Below are positions 35,365 to 44,700 of a stretch of 64,000 nt of DNA, piece by piece. The stretch lies in contig NZ_JAPLET010000015.1 of NCBI RefSeq assembly GCF_026391055.1, forward strand, positions 186,001-250,000. Direction: 5' to 3'. This stretch comes from Spirosoma sp. (GTDB lineage: Bacteria; Bacteroidota; Bacteroidia; Cytophagales; Spirosomataceae). Position 1 is the stretch's first letter. Each line of letters starts with the position of its first letter. The translations under genes and the position numbers were made by a program. The notes under the pieces were generated by a model, which ran no database searches, was not told the DNA's origin, and saw nothing but the letters and a program-made list of their open reading frames with translations.

Positions 35365-35972
35365 ACGAGCTATTTGAACCTATTATAGACGGTATCTTAA
35401 ACGAAGGCTATGGCCTGACCGATAACTTTCTGAGCGCCGATGAAGTAACCACACTGGCCTCCCGACTGCGTCAACGGCGTGAAGCGGGGCAATTTAAGGC
35501 GGCTGGTATCGGCAATCAGCAGGTAAAAGTCGAACAGACCATTCGGGGCGACGAAATTCTATGGCTGGATGAGGGCACCGCTACCGCCGAGGAAACCACT
35601 TTTCTGAAACGCGTCGGTTCGTTTGTAGAGTATGTCAATCAAACCTGCTACCTTGGCCTGAGGGATTACGAATTTCATTATGCCCTTTATCCACCTAGTA
35701 CGTTTTATAAACGTCATCTGGACCAGTTTCGCAGCGACTCCCGCCGGAAACTATCCGTCATTTGTTACCTCAATACCGATTGGCAGGAGACTGATGGCGG
35801 GCAACTGGCGCTCTATCTGCCCGATGCTGACAACAATACCGAACGCCAGGTTACGATCTCGCCACTAGGGGGTAGGCTGGTGTGTTTTGAGAGCGCACGG
35901 CTCGAACACGAGGTGTTGCCCGCCACCCGAGAACGCCTGAGTGTGACGGGCTGGTTAAAAACGAATTACTAG
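35361..35972 (+). CDS. 2-oxoglutarate/Fe(II) dioxygenase resembling EGLN/PHD prolyl hydroxylases
   Basis: The 203-residue protein has the double-stranded beta-helix iron site H119-x-D121 (YKRHLDQF) and H183 (LEHEVLP), with Arg192 placed to bind 2-oxoglutarate (RLSVTGW). Further stretches match what I recall of animal EGLN/PHD and bacterial prolyl hydroxylases: IRGDEILWLD near 61, VICYLNTDW near 133 and GGQLALYLP near 146. It probably hydroxylates a protein, most likely at proline, in the cytoplasm. It overlaps nuoK (GTGA) and precedes nuoL, so it is produced with complex I. Function inside the nuo operon is not known to me. Confidence 0.8.
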   Translation: MNELFEPIIDGILNEGYGLTDNFLSADEVTTLASRLRQRREAGQFKAAGIGNQQVKVEQTIRGDEILWLDEGTATAEETTFLKRVGSFVEYVNQTCYLGLRDYEFHYALYPPSTFYKRHLDQFRSDSRRKLSVICYLNTDWQETDGGQLALYLPDADNNTERQVTISPLGGRLVCFESARLEHEVLPATRERLSVTGWLKTNY

Positions 35973-36030
35973 ACGTTTGTTTCCATAGAGCAGAATCGGG
36001 ATATTTGCGGCCAATTCTGATGAACGACGA

Positions 36031-37938
36031 ATGCCCGCCAACCCTTTCCAACTGCCCCACCTCTTAACAGCCAGCATACTTCTGTTACCCTTTGCCGGGT
36101 TTCTGGTATTGACAATGGCCAGTCGCCGGGTGGCGCAACTCATTGCGGTTTTACTGACAGGGGCGGGCCTGCTGTTATCTGTTTTGCTGGCCGTAGACCT
36201 GCCGGAACAGGGTGTTACTCTACAAGCCAATTGGGTGGTTTTGTCCGGGGCTTCTTTCCCGATTACGTTTCGGGTCGATGCGCTGGCCGCGTTAATGCTT
36301 CTACTGGTGCATTTTGTTGCATTGCTGGTACAAGTTTACTCCATTTCTTACCTGCACGATGAGCCGAAGCTGCGTCGCTATTTCTCCTATTTACAGCTAT
36401 TTGTGGGTGCCATGCTGGGAATCGTTCTGGCCGGAAACCTGCTGGTCATGTATGGTTTCTGGGAACTGGTAGGTCTGGCATCGTACCTGCTGATCGGTTT
36501 TTATGCCGAGCGCCCGGCGGCTTCTCAGGCGGCTAAGAAAGCGTTTCTGATGAACCGTGTGGGCGATATTGGTTTCCTGATTGGTATTTTTTTGACCTAT
36601 TATTATTTCGACACGCTCGATTTCACAACTCTGGCCAGCAAAGGAGCCGACGGTATTGCGCCCACTGCCCTTGGTCTTTGCTTATTCATGGGTTGTGTTG
36701 GTAAATCAGCACAGTTTCCGTTGCTGACCTGGCTTCCCGATGCCATGGAAGGCCCCACACCGGTATCGGCCTTGCTTCACGCGGCCACGATGGTTGCTGC
36801 GGGTATCTTTCTGCTGGCTCGTGTTCACCCGCTGCTATCGCTCGATGCGCTGGTTGTTATTACCATTATTGGTACCGTAACTACGCTTTGGGGAGGTTAT
36901 GCGGCCGTTTTTCAAACAGATATCAAGAAAGTCCTTGCCTTCTCAACCGTGTCGCAACTGGGACTTATGGTAGTGGGAATGGGAACGGGGAATGTCGCCG
37001 GGGCTATGTTTCACCTGCTGACCCACGCCTTTTTTAAAGCGGGCCTGTTCCTGAGTGCCGGGGCTATTATTCACGCTGTACACAGCCAGGACATGCGGCA
37101 GATGGGCGGTTTACGTAAGGTATTGCCCACAACATTCATTGCCTATACAGTTTGTGCCGCAGCTTTATCCGGGTTACCCTTTTTATCGGGCTTTCTTTCG
37201 AAAGAAGCCATTTTGGGCGGGGCATTCGGCTGGGCCGAAACGCACGGTTCTGGCCTGTTCACAAGTGTACCGATACTCGTTTTGCTCTCGTCGGGCCTGA
37301 CGGCTTTTTACATGGCCCGGCAATGGCGACTTATATTCTTTGGCACGTACCGAAGCGAAACAATTCCCTTATCAACGGCTCACGAACCTGGTTGGCTGAT
37401 GCGCGGGCCAGTCGTGATCCTGGCAGCTTTATCACTATGGGTCTGGTTTTCCATAAATCCACTCTCCGGTCAAGGGAGCTGGTTTTTTCGGCTATTCCCT
37501 CTGGCGGATGAACCTCATGTCTGGTGGCTGGCCCCCGTTTCTATTGCATTGGTTTTAGCCGGAGGGTGGGCTGGTTTTCGATTACGGGAACCCAATGCAG
37601 ATAGTGGGTATGTACAGCTTTCGGTTAACTATGGTTTTCTGGATCTTTTTTATGACCGACTTGCTATCCGATCAACGGTTCGCCTGGCAACATTCCTTAA
37701 CCGTACCGACCAACGTGCGATTGATGGGGTTGTTAACGGGGCTGGTATAGCTACCGTTGTGCTGGCGCATCTGACAAGTTTGCTGGATCGGATGGGCGTA
37801 GACGGCTTAGTAAATGGTGCCGCCTGGCTGGCTGGCCGGTTGGGTCAGTTGGCTAGGTCGGTGCAGAATGGCCGGGTGCAGTCGTACATTACGGCGGCAG
37901 TTATGGGATTACTGGTAATACTTTGGTGGTTGCTTTAA
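36031..37938 (+). CDS. nuoL: NADH-quinone oxidoreductase subunit L
   Basis: The 635-residue antiporter-like subunit has about 16 helices. Landmarks are FRVDALAALMLLLVHFVALLVQVYSISYL, FWELVGLASYLLIGFYAERP with the conserved Glu of the first channel, LTWLPDAMEGPTPVSALLHAATMVAAG, the lysine-bearing DIKKVLAFSTVSQLGLM, and HAFFKAGLFLSAG. The C-terminal end carries the long lateral helix and last transmembrane anchor. NuoL sits at the distal end of the proton-pumping arm. It follows the oxygenase gene by 58 bases. Confidence 0.95.
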   Translation: MPANPFQLPHLLTASILLLPFAGFLVLTMASRRVAQLIAVLLTGAGLLLSVLLAVDLPEQGVTLQANWVVLSGASFPITFRVDALAALMLLLVHFVALLVQVYSISYLHDEPKLRRYFSYLQLFVGAMLGIVLAGNLLVMYGFWELVGLASYLLIGFYAERPAASQAAKKAFLMNRVGDIGFLIGIFLTYYYFDTLDFTTLASKGADGIAPTALGLCLFMGCVGKSAQFPLLTWLPDAMEGPTPVSALLHAATMVAAGIFLLARVHPLLSLDALVVITIIGTVTTLWGGYAAVFQTDIKKVLAFSTVSQLGLMVVGMGTGNVAGAMFHLLTHAFFKAGLFLSAGAIIHAVHSQDMRQMGGLRKVLPTTFIAYTVCAAALSGLPFLSGFLSKEAILGGAFGWAETHGSGLFTSVPILVLLSSGLTAFYMARQWRLIFFGTYRSETIPLSTAHEPGWLMRGPVVILAALSLWVWFSINPLSGQGSWFFRLFPLADEPHVWWLAPVSIALVLAGGWAGFRLREPNADSGYVQLSVNYGFLDLFYDRLAIRSTVRLATFLNRTDQRAIDGVVNGAGIATVVLAHLTSLLDRMGVDGLVNGAAWLAGRLGQLARSVQNGRVQSYITAAVMGLLVILWWLL

Positions 37939-38007
37939 TGTCGGGGCAGGCTCTTGTCTGGTCTCTGGTAAACACGGGTCAAACAGGACGTTGGCCCAGC
38001 TAGCTAT

Positions 38008-39687
38008 ATGATTCTTTCGTTACTCATTTTTATTCCCTTGATTGGCTCGCTCGTGGTAGCGCTGCTGCCCGAACGACAGACCGGACTGTTTCGATGGGTG
38101 GCACTGGCCATAACGCTGGTCGAAGTAGTGCTGGCCGGTATGGCGTGGGCTGGATTTGACAGAGCCGAAACCGGGTATCAATTTCTTCAACAGGTCGATT
38201 GGATCACGCTGCCGTTAGGTAACCTGGGCGTGGTGTCCATCGACTATCTGGTTGGTGTGGATGGCATTAGTCTGCCGCTGGTTGTGTTATCGGCGGTGGT
38301 GATGCTCATCGGAGTGGTATCCTCCTGGGCCATGACGCATCGCCAAAAAGCGTACTATTCGCTCTACCTGTTACTCACGGGTACCATCATGGGTTGCTTC
38401 GTGGCGCTCGATTTCTTCCTGTTCTTCCTCTTTTTTGAGTTTATGCTTCTGCCGATGTATTTCCTGATCGGCTTGTGGGGCGGACCGCGACGGGAGTATG
38501 CGTCGATCAAGTTCTTTCTTTACACACTGCTCGGCTCACTCCTGATCTTGCTGGTCATGATTGCACTGTATTTGTCTGTGATGGACCCGGTGAGTACAGC
38601 CGTAGTAGCCGGACTCATTTCAGATTCATCGGAAGTAACGGATGAGGTGATCCGCAGTATTCAGTCGTTTCTCCAGAATGGTCAGCTAAATACATCGCAG
38701 GTGGTGCATACGTTCGATATGCGGTATCTGGCTGATGGTCGAAATTACCTGCCCAATACGTTCCTGAATCCCGCTACCGAGCCAATCGTATTGGGCCTTC
38801 CGGCGCGGATGCTGGCCTTTTGGGCTATTTTCATTGGTTTTGCCATAAAACTACCCATCGTTCCGCTGCACACCTGGCTTCCCGACGCTCACGTAGAAGC
38901 GCCTACACCCGTTTCGGTCATTCTGGCCGGTGTACTGCTCAAAATAGGTGGTTATGGGTTTATCCGGATCGCCTGGGATTTCTTTCCCGACGGAGCCGCC
39001 CAATATGCACAGGTATTGGCCGGACTCGGTGTGCTGTCGATCGTGTACGGTGGTCTCACTGCGCTGGCCCAGGCTGACCTCAAGAAAATGATTGCCTATT
39101 CGTCGGTGTCGCACATGGGTTTTGTGTTGTTGGGCGTTGCCTCGTTAACGGCTGAGGGGGTTAATGGCGCTATTTATCAGATGGTGAGCCACGGCATTCT
39201 GTCGGCCATGCTCTTCCTGATTGTGGGTGTTGTATATGACCGCACCCACGACCGGCGGATCGAGTCGTACCGGGGCCTGTTGCAACTAATGCCGCAGTAT
39301 GCTACCCTCACAGCCATCGCGTTTTTTGGTTCGCTGGGGTTACCCGGCTTTTCGGGCTTTGTGGGCGAGTTATTTACCCTGATGGGGAGCTTTCAGTCGG
39401 AGTGGCTGCCCGGCTGGTTCACGGCGGTGGCTACGCTGGGTATTCTACTGGCTGCGGCCTACTTTCTCTGGACGTTCCAGCGAATGTTTTTTGGTTCGCC
39501 CTGGCTTGGTCCTTTCGAGTCGAAATCCGGCAGCGACCCTGTTATCGCTGACCTTACTCTTCGGGAGAAGTTGATGTTAATTCCGCTGGGAGCGATGGCA
39601 CTGGTACTGGGTCTGTTCCCCAATCTGATCTTTAACTTGACGAATGCTACCGTAACGCAGTGGCTGACGAAGTTTGCTGTGGAGTAA
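38008..39687 (+). CDS. nuoM: NADH-quinone oxidoreductase subunit M
   Basis: The 559-residue antiporter-like subunit shows VDGISLPLVVLSAVVMLIGV, FFEFMLLPMYFLIGLWGG (conserved Glu), KLPIVPLHTWLPDAHVEAPTPVSVILAGVLLKIGGYG and DLKKMIAYSSVSHMGFVLLG. A hydrophilic insertion of about 70 residues lies between helices near residues 195-265, an elongation I recall from other Bacteroidota NuoM proteins. It lies 69 bases after nuoL and is the last complex I gene here. Instead of nuoN, the convergent gldG follows only 16 bases downstream. Confidence 0.95.
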   Translation: MILSLLIFIPLIGSLVVALLPERQTGLFRWVALAITLVEVVLAGMAWAGFDRAETGYQFLQQVDWITLPLGNLGVVSIDYLVGVDGISLPLVVLSAVVMLIGVVSSWAMTHRQKAYYSLYLLLTGTIMGCFVALDFFLFFLFFEFMLLPMYFLIGLWGGPRREYASIKFFLYTLLGSLLILLVMIALYLSVMDPVSTAVVAGLISDSSEVTDEVIRSIQSFLQNGQLNTSQVVHTFDMRYLADGRNYLPNTFLNPATEPIVLGLPARMLAFWAIFIGFAIKLPIVPLHTWLPDAHVEAPTPVSVILAGVLLKIGGYGFIRIAWDFFPDGAAQYAQVLAGLGVLSIVYGGLTALAQADLKKMIAYSSVSHMGFVLLGVASLTAEGVNGAIYQMVSHGILSAMLFLIVGVVYDRTHDRRIESYRGLLQLMPQYATLTAIAFFGSLGLPGFSGFVGELFTLMGSFQSEWLPGWFTAVATLGILLAAAYFLWTFQRMFFGSPWLGPFESKSGSDPVIADLTLREKLMLIPLGAMALVLGLFPNLIFNLTNATVTQWLTKFAVE

Positions 39688-39703
39688 GAGGGCTGCCTTT
39701 CGC

Positions 39704-41371
39704 TTATTTCCCGTACTTCCGGCGTCGAACCGCTTGCCAGATGAGGCCAACCACACCAACTAACGCCAGCGGACCCAGCAGGTTGAGAAGCTGCCAGCCC
39801 GTTCGATTGGCGTCGACTTTTATCTTGTCCAACGGACGAAGCGTGATGGTCCGGGCTCGGGCCGCAATCACGCCCGCCGGGTCGACCAGATAGTCGATGG
39901 CGTTCAGGGCAAAATCTTTGTTGCCAAACGTGTTGCGGGTGAACCGGTCAAAACCCAGCGGATAGGGCGCATTGCGTTTGTAATCGACATCGTTTACAAT
40001 CAAATCGCCATCCGAACAAATGAGCACGCGCGATGCTACACCCTCGGGCCTGAACCCGTTGGCGCGGGGATCGCCGGGCAGAATCCGGTTGGCAAACAGC
40101 GACTGAAAACGTCCTTCGAGCAGACAGCCGATAAGCTTTGTACCTTCATTATACGTCTTTGGATCAGGTTGCTGTCGGGCTTCGTTGTATGAGATCAGGG
40201 CGGGGGCCTTGAGTACCTTTGTGTAGGGCGATGTCAACAACAAGGGTGTTTTTTGAATGCCGGGAGCCCGAACGGTATCCAGCGTGCTGGTAAATCGGGC
40301 CAGCACGGCGTCGAGGTTGCGCACAATGGGATTTCCGGAGGTACCAAAGTTGTTGATCAATGGGTAAAAACGCCAGGGTAGGAGTTGAATATTTGGCTTG
40401 TCGCCCAGATTACCCACAGTGAGCGGGATGGGCACGCAGTAATAATCCTTCACTACATCCCGATTGATGCGAACACCCCAGCGGAAAAATAAATCGTCGA
40501 GGTTGAGGCTAAGGGGTTGGGCATAGGTGCCTTGATTGTTGACACTGTCAACGCGCTGCCCGTCCACGAAAAACAACGCTCGTCCACCGTTCACCACATA
40601 TTGATCAATTTTGAAAACCTCCTCCTCCGTAAACGGTTTATCGGGTTTGGGAACCAGCATGACGTCGAGCCCGGTAATGGGACCGGGTTTGCTCATGTCG
40701 ATGAAAAACAGGTCGTAGTTCTGCTGAACCGATGCCAGCAAATCGGCGAAGCGGGAGGGAGGCACCTGTGTATGGTCGTAAAGCAAACCAACCCGTCGGC
40801 GGTTTTCGGCCGTTTGAGTTAGTCGCCGAATGGTCGATGCCAGTTGAAATTCGACGCCTTCGTACGACTGATTAAGCTGTTCTTCGGGCGATGCAGTCTT
40901 GTTGCCTTTCAGAAAAAGTGCCGCCGTTTCCTGACCTTTATAAGAGACGATGGCGCCCGGAAAAACCAGTTTCTCGGTGCGTTTGCCCGCTTCATTTGCA
41001 AATAGGTTGGTAGGCAGCAAACCCCGCTGCTGGAGTTTATCAATGAGTTTATTCTTTTCCTCCGGGTTGGTGATCAGGTCCGGATCAATGAACCGATACG
41101 TAATGGTCTTGCCGGCACGGGCCGAAAACTCGTCCAGGGTTTCGCGAACCGCATTTTCCAGTCGTTTGAAACCCGGCGGCAAATCGCCGGTTAGATATAC
41201 GTCAACATGAATGGCATCGGGTAAGTCGGCCAGGAGCGTTTGCGTAGCGTCCGACAGCGTGTAGCGTTTTTCCTGCGTTAGATCGACCCGGAAAAACACG
41301 AATGCCGACAGAACGTTGATAGCGATTAACGCGGCAATAATCAGGAGTGTGCGCAACGAAGGGGATTTCAT
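39704..41371 (-). CDS. gldG: Gliding-motility-associated ABC transporter substrate-binding protein GldG
   Basis: The 555-residue protein has an N-terminal membrane helix (LLIIAALIAINVLSAFVFF) followed by VDLTQEKRYTLSDATQTLLADL, a GldG hallmark. An ABC-transport-type periplasmic domain follows (RRVGLLYDHTQVPPSRFADLLASVQQNYD), and a C-terminal helix close to LLGPLALVGVVGLIWQAVRRRK. GldG works with GldF and the ATPase GldA, needed for gliding in Flavobacterium. No gldF is adjacent: upstream lies a short coiled-coil gene. It converges on nuoM. Confidence 0.9.
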   Translation of the reverse strand: MKSPSLRTLLIIAALIAINVLSAFVFFRVDLTQEKRYTLSDATQTLLADLPDAIHVDVYLTGDLPPGFKRLENAVRETLDEFSARAGKTITYRFIDPDLITNPEEKNKLIDKLQQRGLLPTNLFANEAGKRTEKLVFPGAIVSYKGQETAALFLKGNKTASPEEQLNQSYEGVEFQLASTIRRLTQTAENRRRVGLLYDHTQVPPSRFADLLASVQQNYDLFFIDMSKPGPITGLDVMLVPKPDKPFTEEEVFKIDQYVVNGGRALFFVDGQRVDSVNNQGTYAQPLSLNLDDLFFRWGVRINRDVVKDYYCVPIPLTVGNLGDKPNIQLLPWRFYPLINNFGTSGNPIVRNLDAVLARFTSTLDTVRAPGIQKTPLLLTSPYTKVLKAPALISYNEARQQPDPKTYNEGTKLIGCLLEGRFQSLFANRILPGDPRANGFRPEGVASRVLICSDGDLIVNDVDYKRNAPYPLGFDRFTRNTFGNKDFALNAIDYLVDPAGVIAARARTITLRPLDKIKVDANRTGWQLLNLLGPLALVGVVGLIWQAVRRRKYGK

Positions 41372-41441
41372 ACGGGACTTTAACGAACAACGAAGCTGAA
41401 ATGGTCTTTCGGCGGGCGTCGTAAGGCCGGTTTCTCAGTGT

Positions 41442-41690
41442 TTAATTTAAGCGTTGTTCCGGAATAACGGTCAGGTTAATGGTTTTTGCATCATCCTGAG
41501 CCGTTTGCTGTGTGTCCAGCTTATCCGGTGTAATACCCAGTTCTTTCATCAACCGGTACTGTTTCGCTTCCAGATAGGCGAGCCGGGACAGAATCTGATT
41601 CATCCGGGCATCCTGCTCATCCTGCCGTTGCAGCAGGTAAGCCGTTTTCACTTCCAGTTCATCAAGGCGTTGTTTATCGCGCTCAGTCAT
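41442..41690 (-). CDS. Small coiled-coil protein of unknown function
   Basis: The 82-residue protein begins MTERDKQRLDELEVKTAYLL and is strongly helical: residues 1-55 form heptads (LLQRQDEQDARMNQILSRLAYLEAK), followed by ITPDKLD and a disordered tail. I recognise no family. It lies between gldG and the LptD-like gene on the same strand, with spacings of about 70 and 45 bases, so it is likely co-transcribed with them. The regular heptads and strand-consistent spacing make a real gene likely despite its small size. Confidence 0.65.
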   Translation of the reverse strand: MTERDKQRLDELEVKTAYLLQRQDEQDARMNQILSRLAYLEAKQYRLMKELGITPDKLDTQQTAQDDAKTINLTVIPEQRLN

Positions 41691-41735
41691 AATGGTTTCT
41701 GGTGAGAATTGGAAGGCAAGATACGGATTTGTGAA

Positions 41736-44700
41736 TTAAAACCCGCCCCGGTCGTAGAAGCTCCGGCGACGGCTGAGCTTAAGTTCCTGCAAAATAGAAG
41801 ACCGGGCCCGTAAATCGAACGAGTAGTTGCCCGACCGGAAGTTATTACCCGAATAAGGTGTCCAGTTAAAGGCCATTTCCCAGCAGTGCAGATCCCGGTT
41901 GATACCGATAGTTGTCAGCGTCGGGCTCTTAAACGCAAAATCATAGCCCGTGTTGACCGTGATCTTCCATTTGGGTGTCAGGCTCAGATCGCCCGTTAAT
42001 GTGAGCGCCTGAATCACCTGCGACTGAACCGGCGTCAACTTGGTCAGGCCGAAAGTGTAGCTGACGTTCATTGACCAGGGAATGTTGAAGTCCACATAAA
42101 GCTCCGGGTTGTTATTGATTGCCTTCATTGTAGCGTCGGAAGCATTCGGGCTGCTTTTCTTTTTATCAGCCTGTTTTGGTGCAAAGCGGGCACTGATGTA
42201 CGCCTGTAAATTCGTCATGCGCAGAAGCCCCTGCCCCGCCTGGAAGGCATACACACTGGGCACCCGTATGTACTCCTGATTCGTGTATTCGCGTACGGCC
42301 AGAAGCGAAGGCGAATACGAAAGCGGGGTTACGGTTGTTGTCGGGAAGTAATACTGAGCCGTTCCACCATAAGCCCGGTACGCGTACGGGTCGAAGGTTG
42401 ACGAGAAATTGAAGCTGATATTCTTAAATATCTGAGTGTTGGCGCTCAGCGCAATCGGCGACAGCTTATAGTCGGGAGCCAGCAGATTATAACTGCCGTT
42501 TATGCTCAGGTTGTCGAAAATCGGGATCTTCTTGAATTCCTGTCCGGACGAATCGCTGCGGGTACGGACTTTCATCTCCAGCTGGTTTACGATACCAAAC
42601 GTAATGAACGCCGATTGCGTACTCGATGCACTACCGGCACTGCCCCCCAGGCCCCGGAATACGGATAGTGTCCGACGGTATTCCGGCAAACCTGCCAGCG
42701 TGCCCACGGCCGGGAGTACCTGAAACTGCCCGAAGGCCGGGTTGGTGAAGTCAGGTACGTAGCTGAACGATATGGAGGGTGCCACCGTATGCCGGATGGC
42801 CTCAATGCGCTTGCTGCGAATGAAGAACGTACCGTAAAAGCGCGTGTTCATACTGGCATTGACCGAAAAGTTATAGGAAGGAAAAAAGCCCTTCGTTGTA
42901 TCTACCCGAACGCCCTTTTCCTGGGGTACATAGTTAAGCTTCTTGCTATAAATATCACCCTGTATAGAAAAGCCGGGTGTCAGGTTAATGTATCGCAGCA
43001 GCTTGATGTTGGGCAGCGAAATCGGGATGCTGTACCGCGCCTGAACGACCCGGTTGTTCCAGATTCGATTGGCATTTTGCATACTAAAGGCGATCAGGTT
43101 GGGGTCTGATTCGACAAGGCCGAATCGAATGTTGTTTGCCCGACGGATACTGTCTTCAATGCGCTGCAGGGTGCTTACGGTAGTTATGGTTGTGATAACG
43201 GGAAAGCCCAGCCCGGTGGTGTCGATTTGCCGACGGATGGTGTTGTTAACCGTAATCGACCCGCTCACATCTAAACCCACCCGGAAACTTTCGTACCAGC
43301 GTCCGGAGCCGCCTTTCAGGGCAAAAGGCGAGATCTGGTTGATACCGAAGTTGAAATCTGATGATACGTCGGTTTTTCCGTTTTCCCGAACCCCCGTTTT
43401 CTGGTTTACCTGTCCAAACTGCTGATTGACCCGGAAGTTGGCTCCCGCCCGTGCATACTGCCCGAAACTGCGGCTATACTGCACCGACGAACCCGCCACG
43501 TTGGAAATATACTGGCTGGTGCTGTAGGAGTTGAACTGGTTGTAACTGTTGCTGCTCACGTTCACGTTGGCCGAAAAGCTGCCTCGTCCGCGCGGCACCG
43601 GCGAGTGCGCCCAGGTAAACGAAAAGTCGTTACGGGGCGTCTGCGTCTTATCGACCCGGTCGCCGGAGCGGTTGCGGTTGAATTGCAGGTTCAGACTTCC
43701 GCTATAGCTGTACCGTTTGTTGTAGGCCGACGAAAGGCCCAGTCCCCAGCTACCCCGCGAGTAAATCTGTCCTTTAAACTGTAATCCCAGATGTTCATTT
43801 ACCGCCCAGTAATAGCCGCCGTCGCGCAGATAAAAACCCCGCCCGTTAGGCTCTTCACCATATTGCGGCACAATGATGCCCGATACGCCAATCTCTTTCC
43901 GCTTCGGAAAGGGGAAGAACCCGAATGGTAGCCCAATGGGCAGCGGAATCTGATTGATGACCAGGTTGAACGGCCCAGCCACCACCTGCGTGTTATGGAT
44001 TACCTTTAACTTACTGGCATTGATGTGAAAGTGCGGAGTGGCCAGATTACAGGTCGTATAAATCGCTCTTCCGATATACAGGTTGTCTTCATTATCTTTT
44101 TTGACTGTTTGCCCACGGATGTTGCCTTCACCCTGTTGGGTAATAACGCCCTGAATTCGCCCTTTTCGGGATTTGAAATTGTAGCGAATTTCTTTGGCGT
44201 CATATTTGCCTTCGCCATCCTGGAATATGGGACGGCCAATCAGCTTCTTTGCCGTTGAATCATAACGGCCTATCGCATAGACCTCATTCGTTAGGTAATT
44301 CAGCCGGATATAGTCAGCTTTGAGCGAAATATCACCATAAACGACGCTGGCTTCACCGAACAACTCGACCGTTCGACCATCGGCTGAATAGAAAGTTGAA
44401 TCTTTCGCTTGGTATTTAACCGTTGTCTTAAACGAGTCGGAGCTTTGAAGAGAGTCGTTGGCAATAGAGTCGCGTACCGCCATCGGCATCGAGTCGGCTT
44501 GGGCAGCTACGGCACTCAGAGCCGTCTGGCTCTCCGGCCGAACGATATTGGGGGATACCAGTCCGGGCTGAATGGGTTCCTGTTTTGCTGCCGCTTTTTG
44601 CTGGGCAATGGCTTCCTGCTGGCGGAGTTTGGCCGCACGGGCCCGCTTCCGGGCCGATAAACGGACAGGTGGTTGTGGAGTGGTTGGCTTAGCGGTAACA

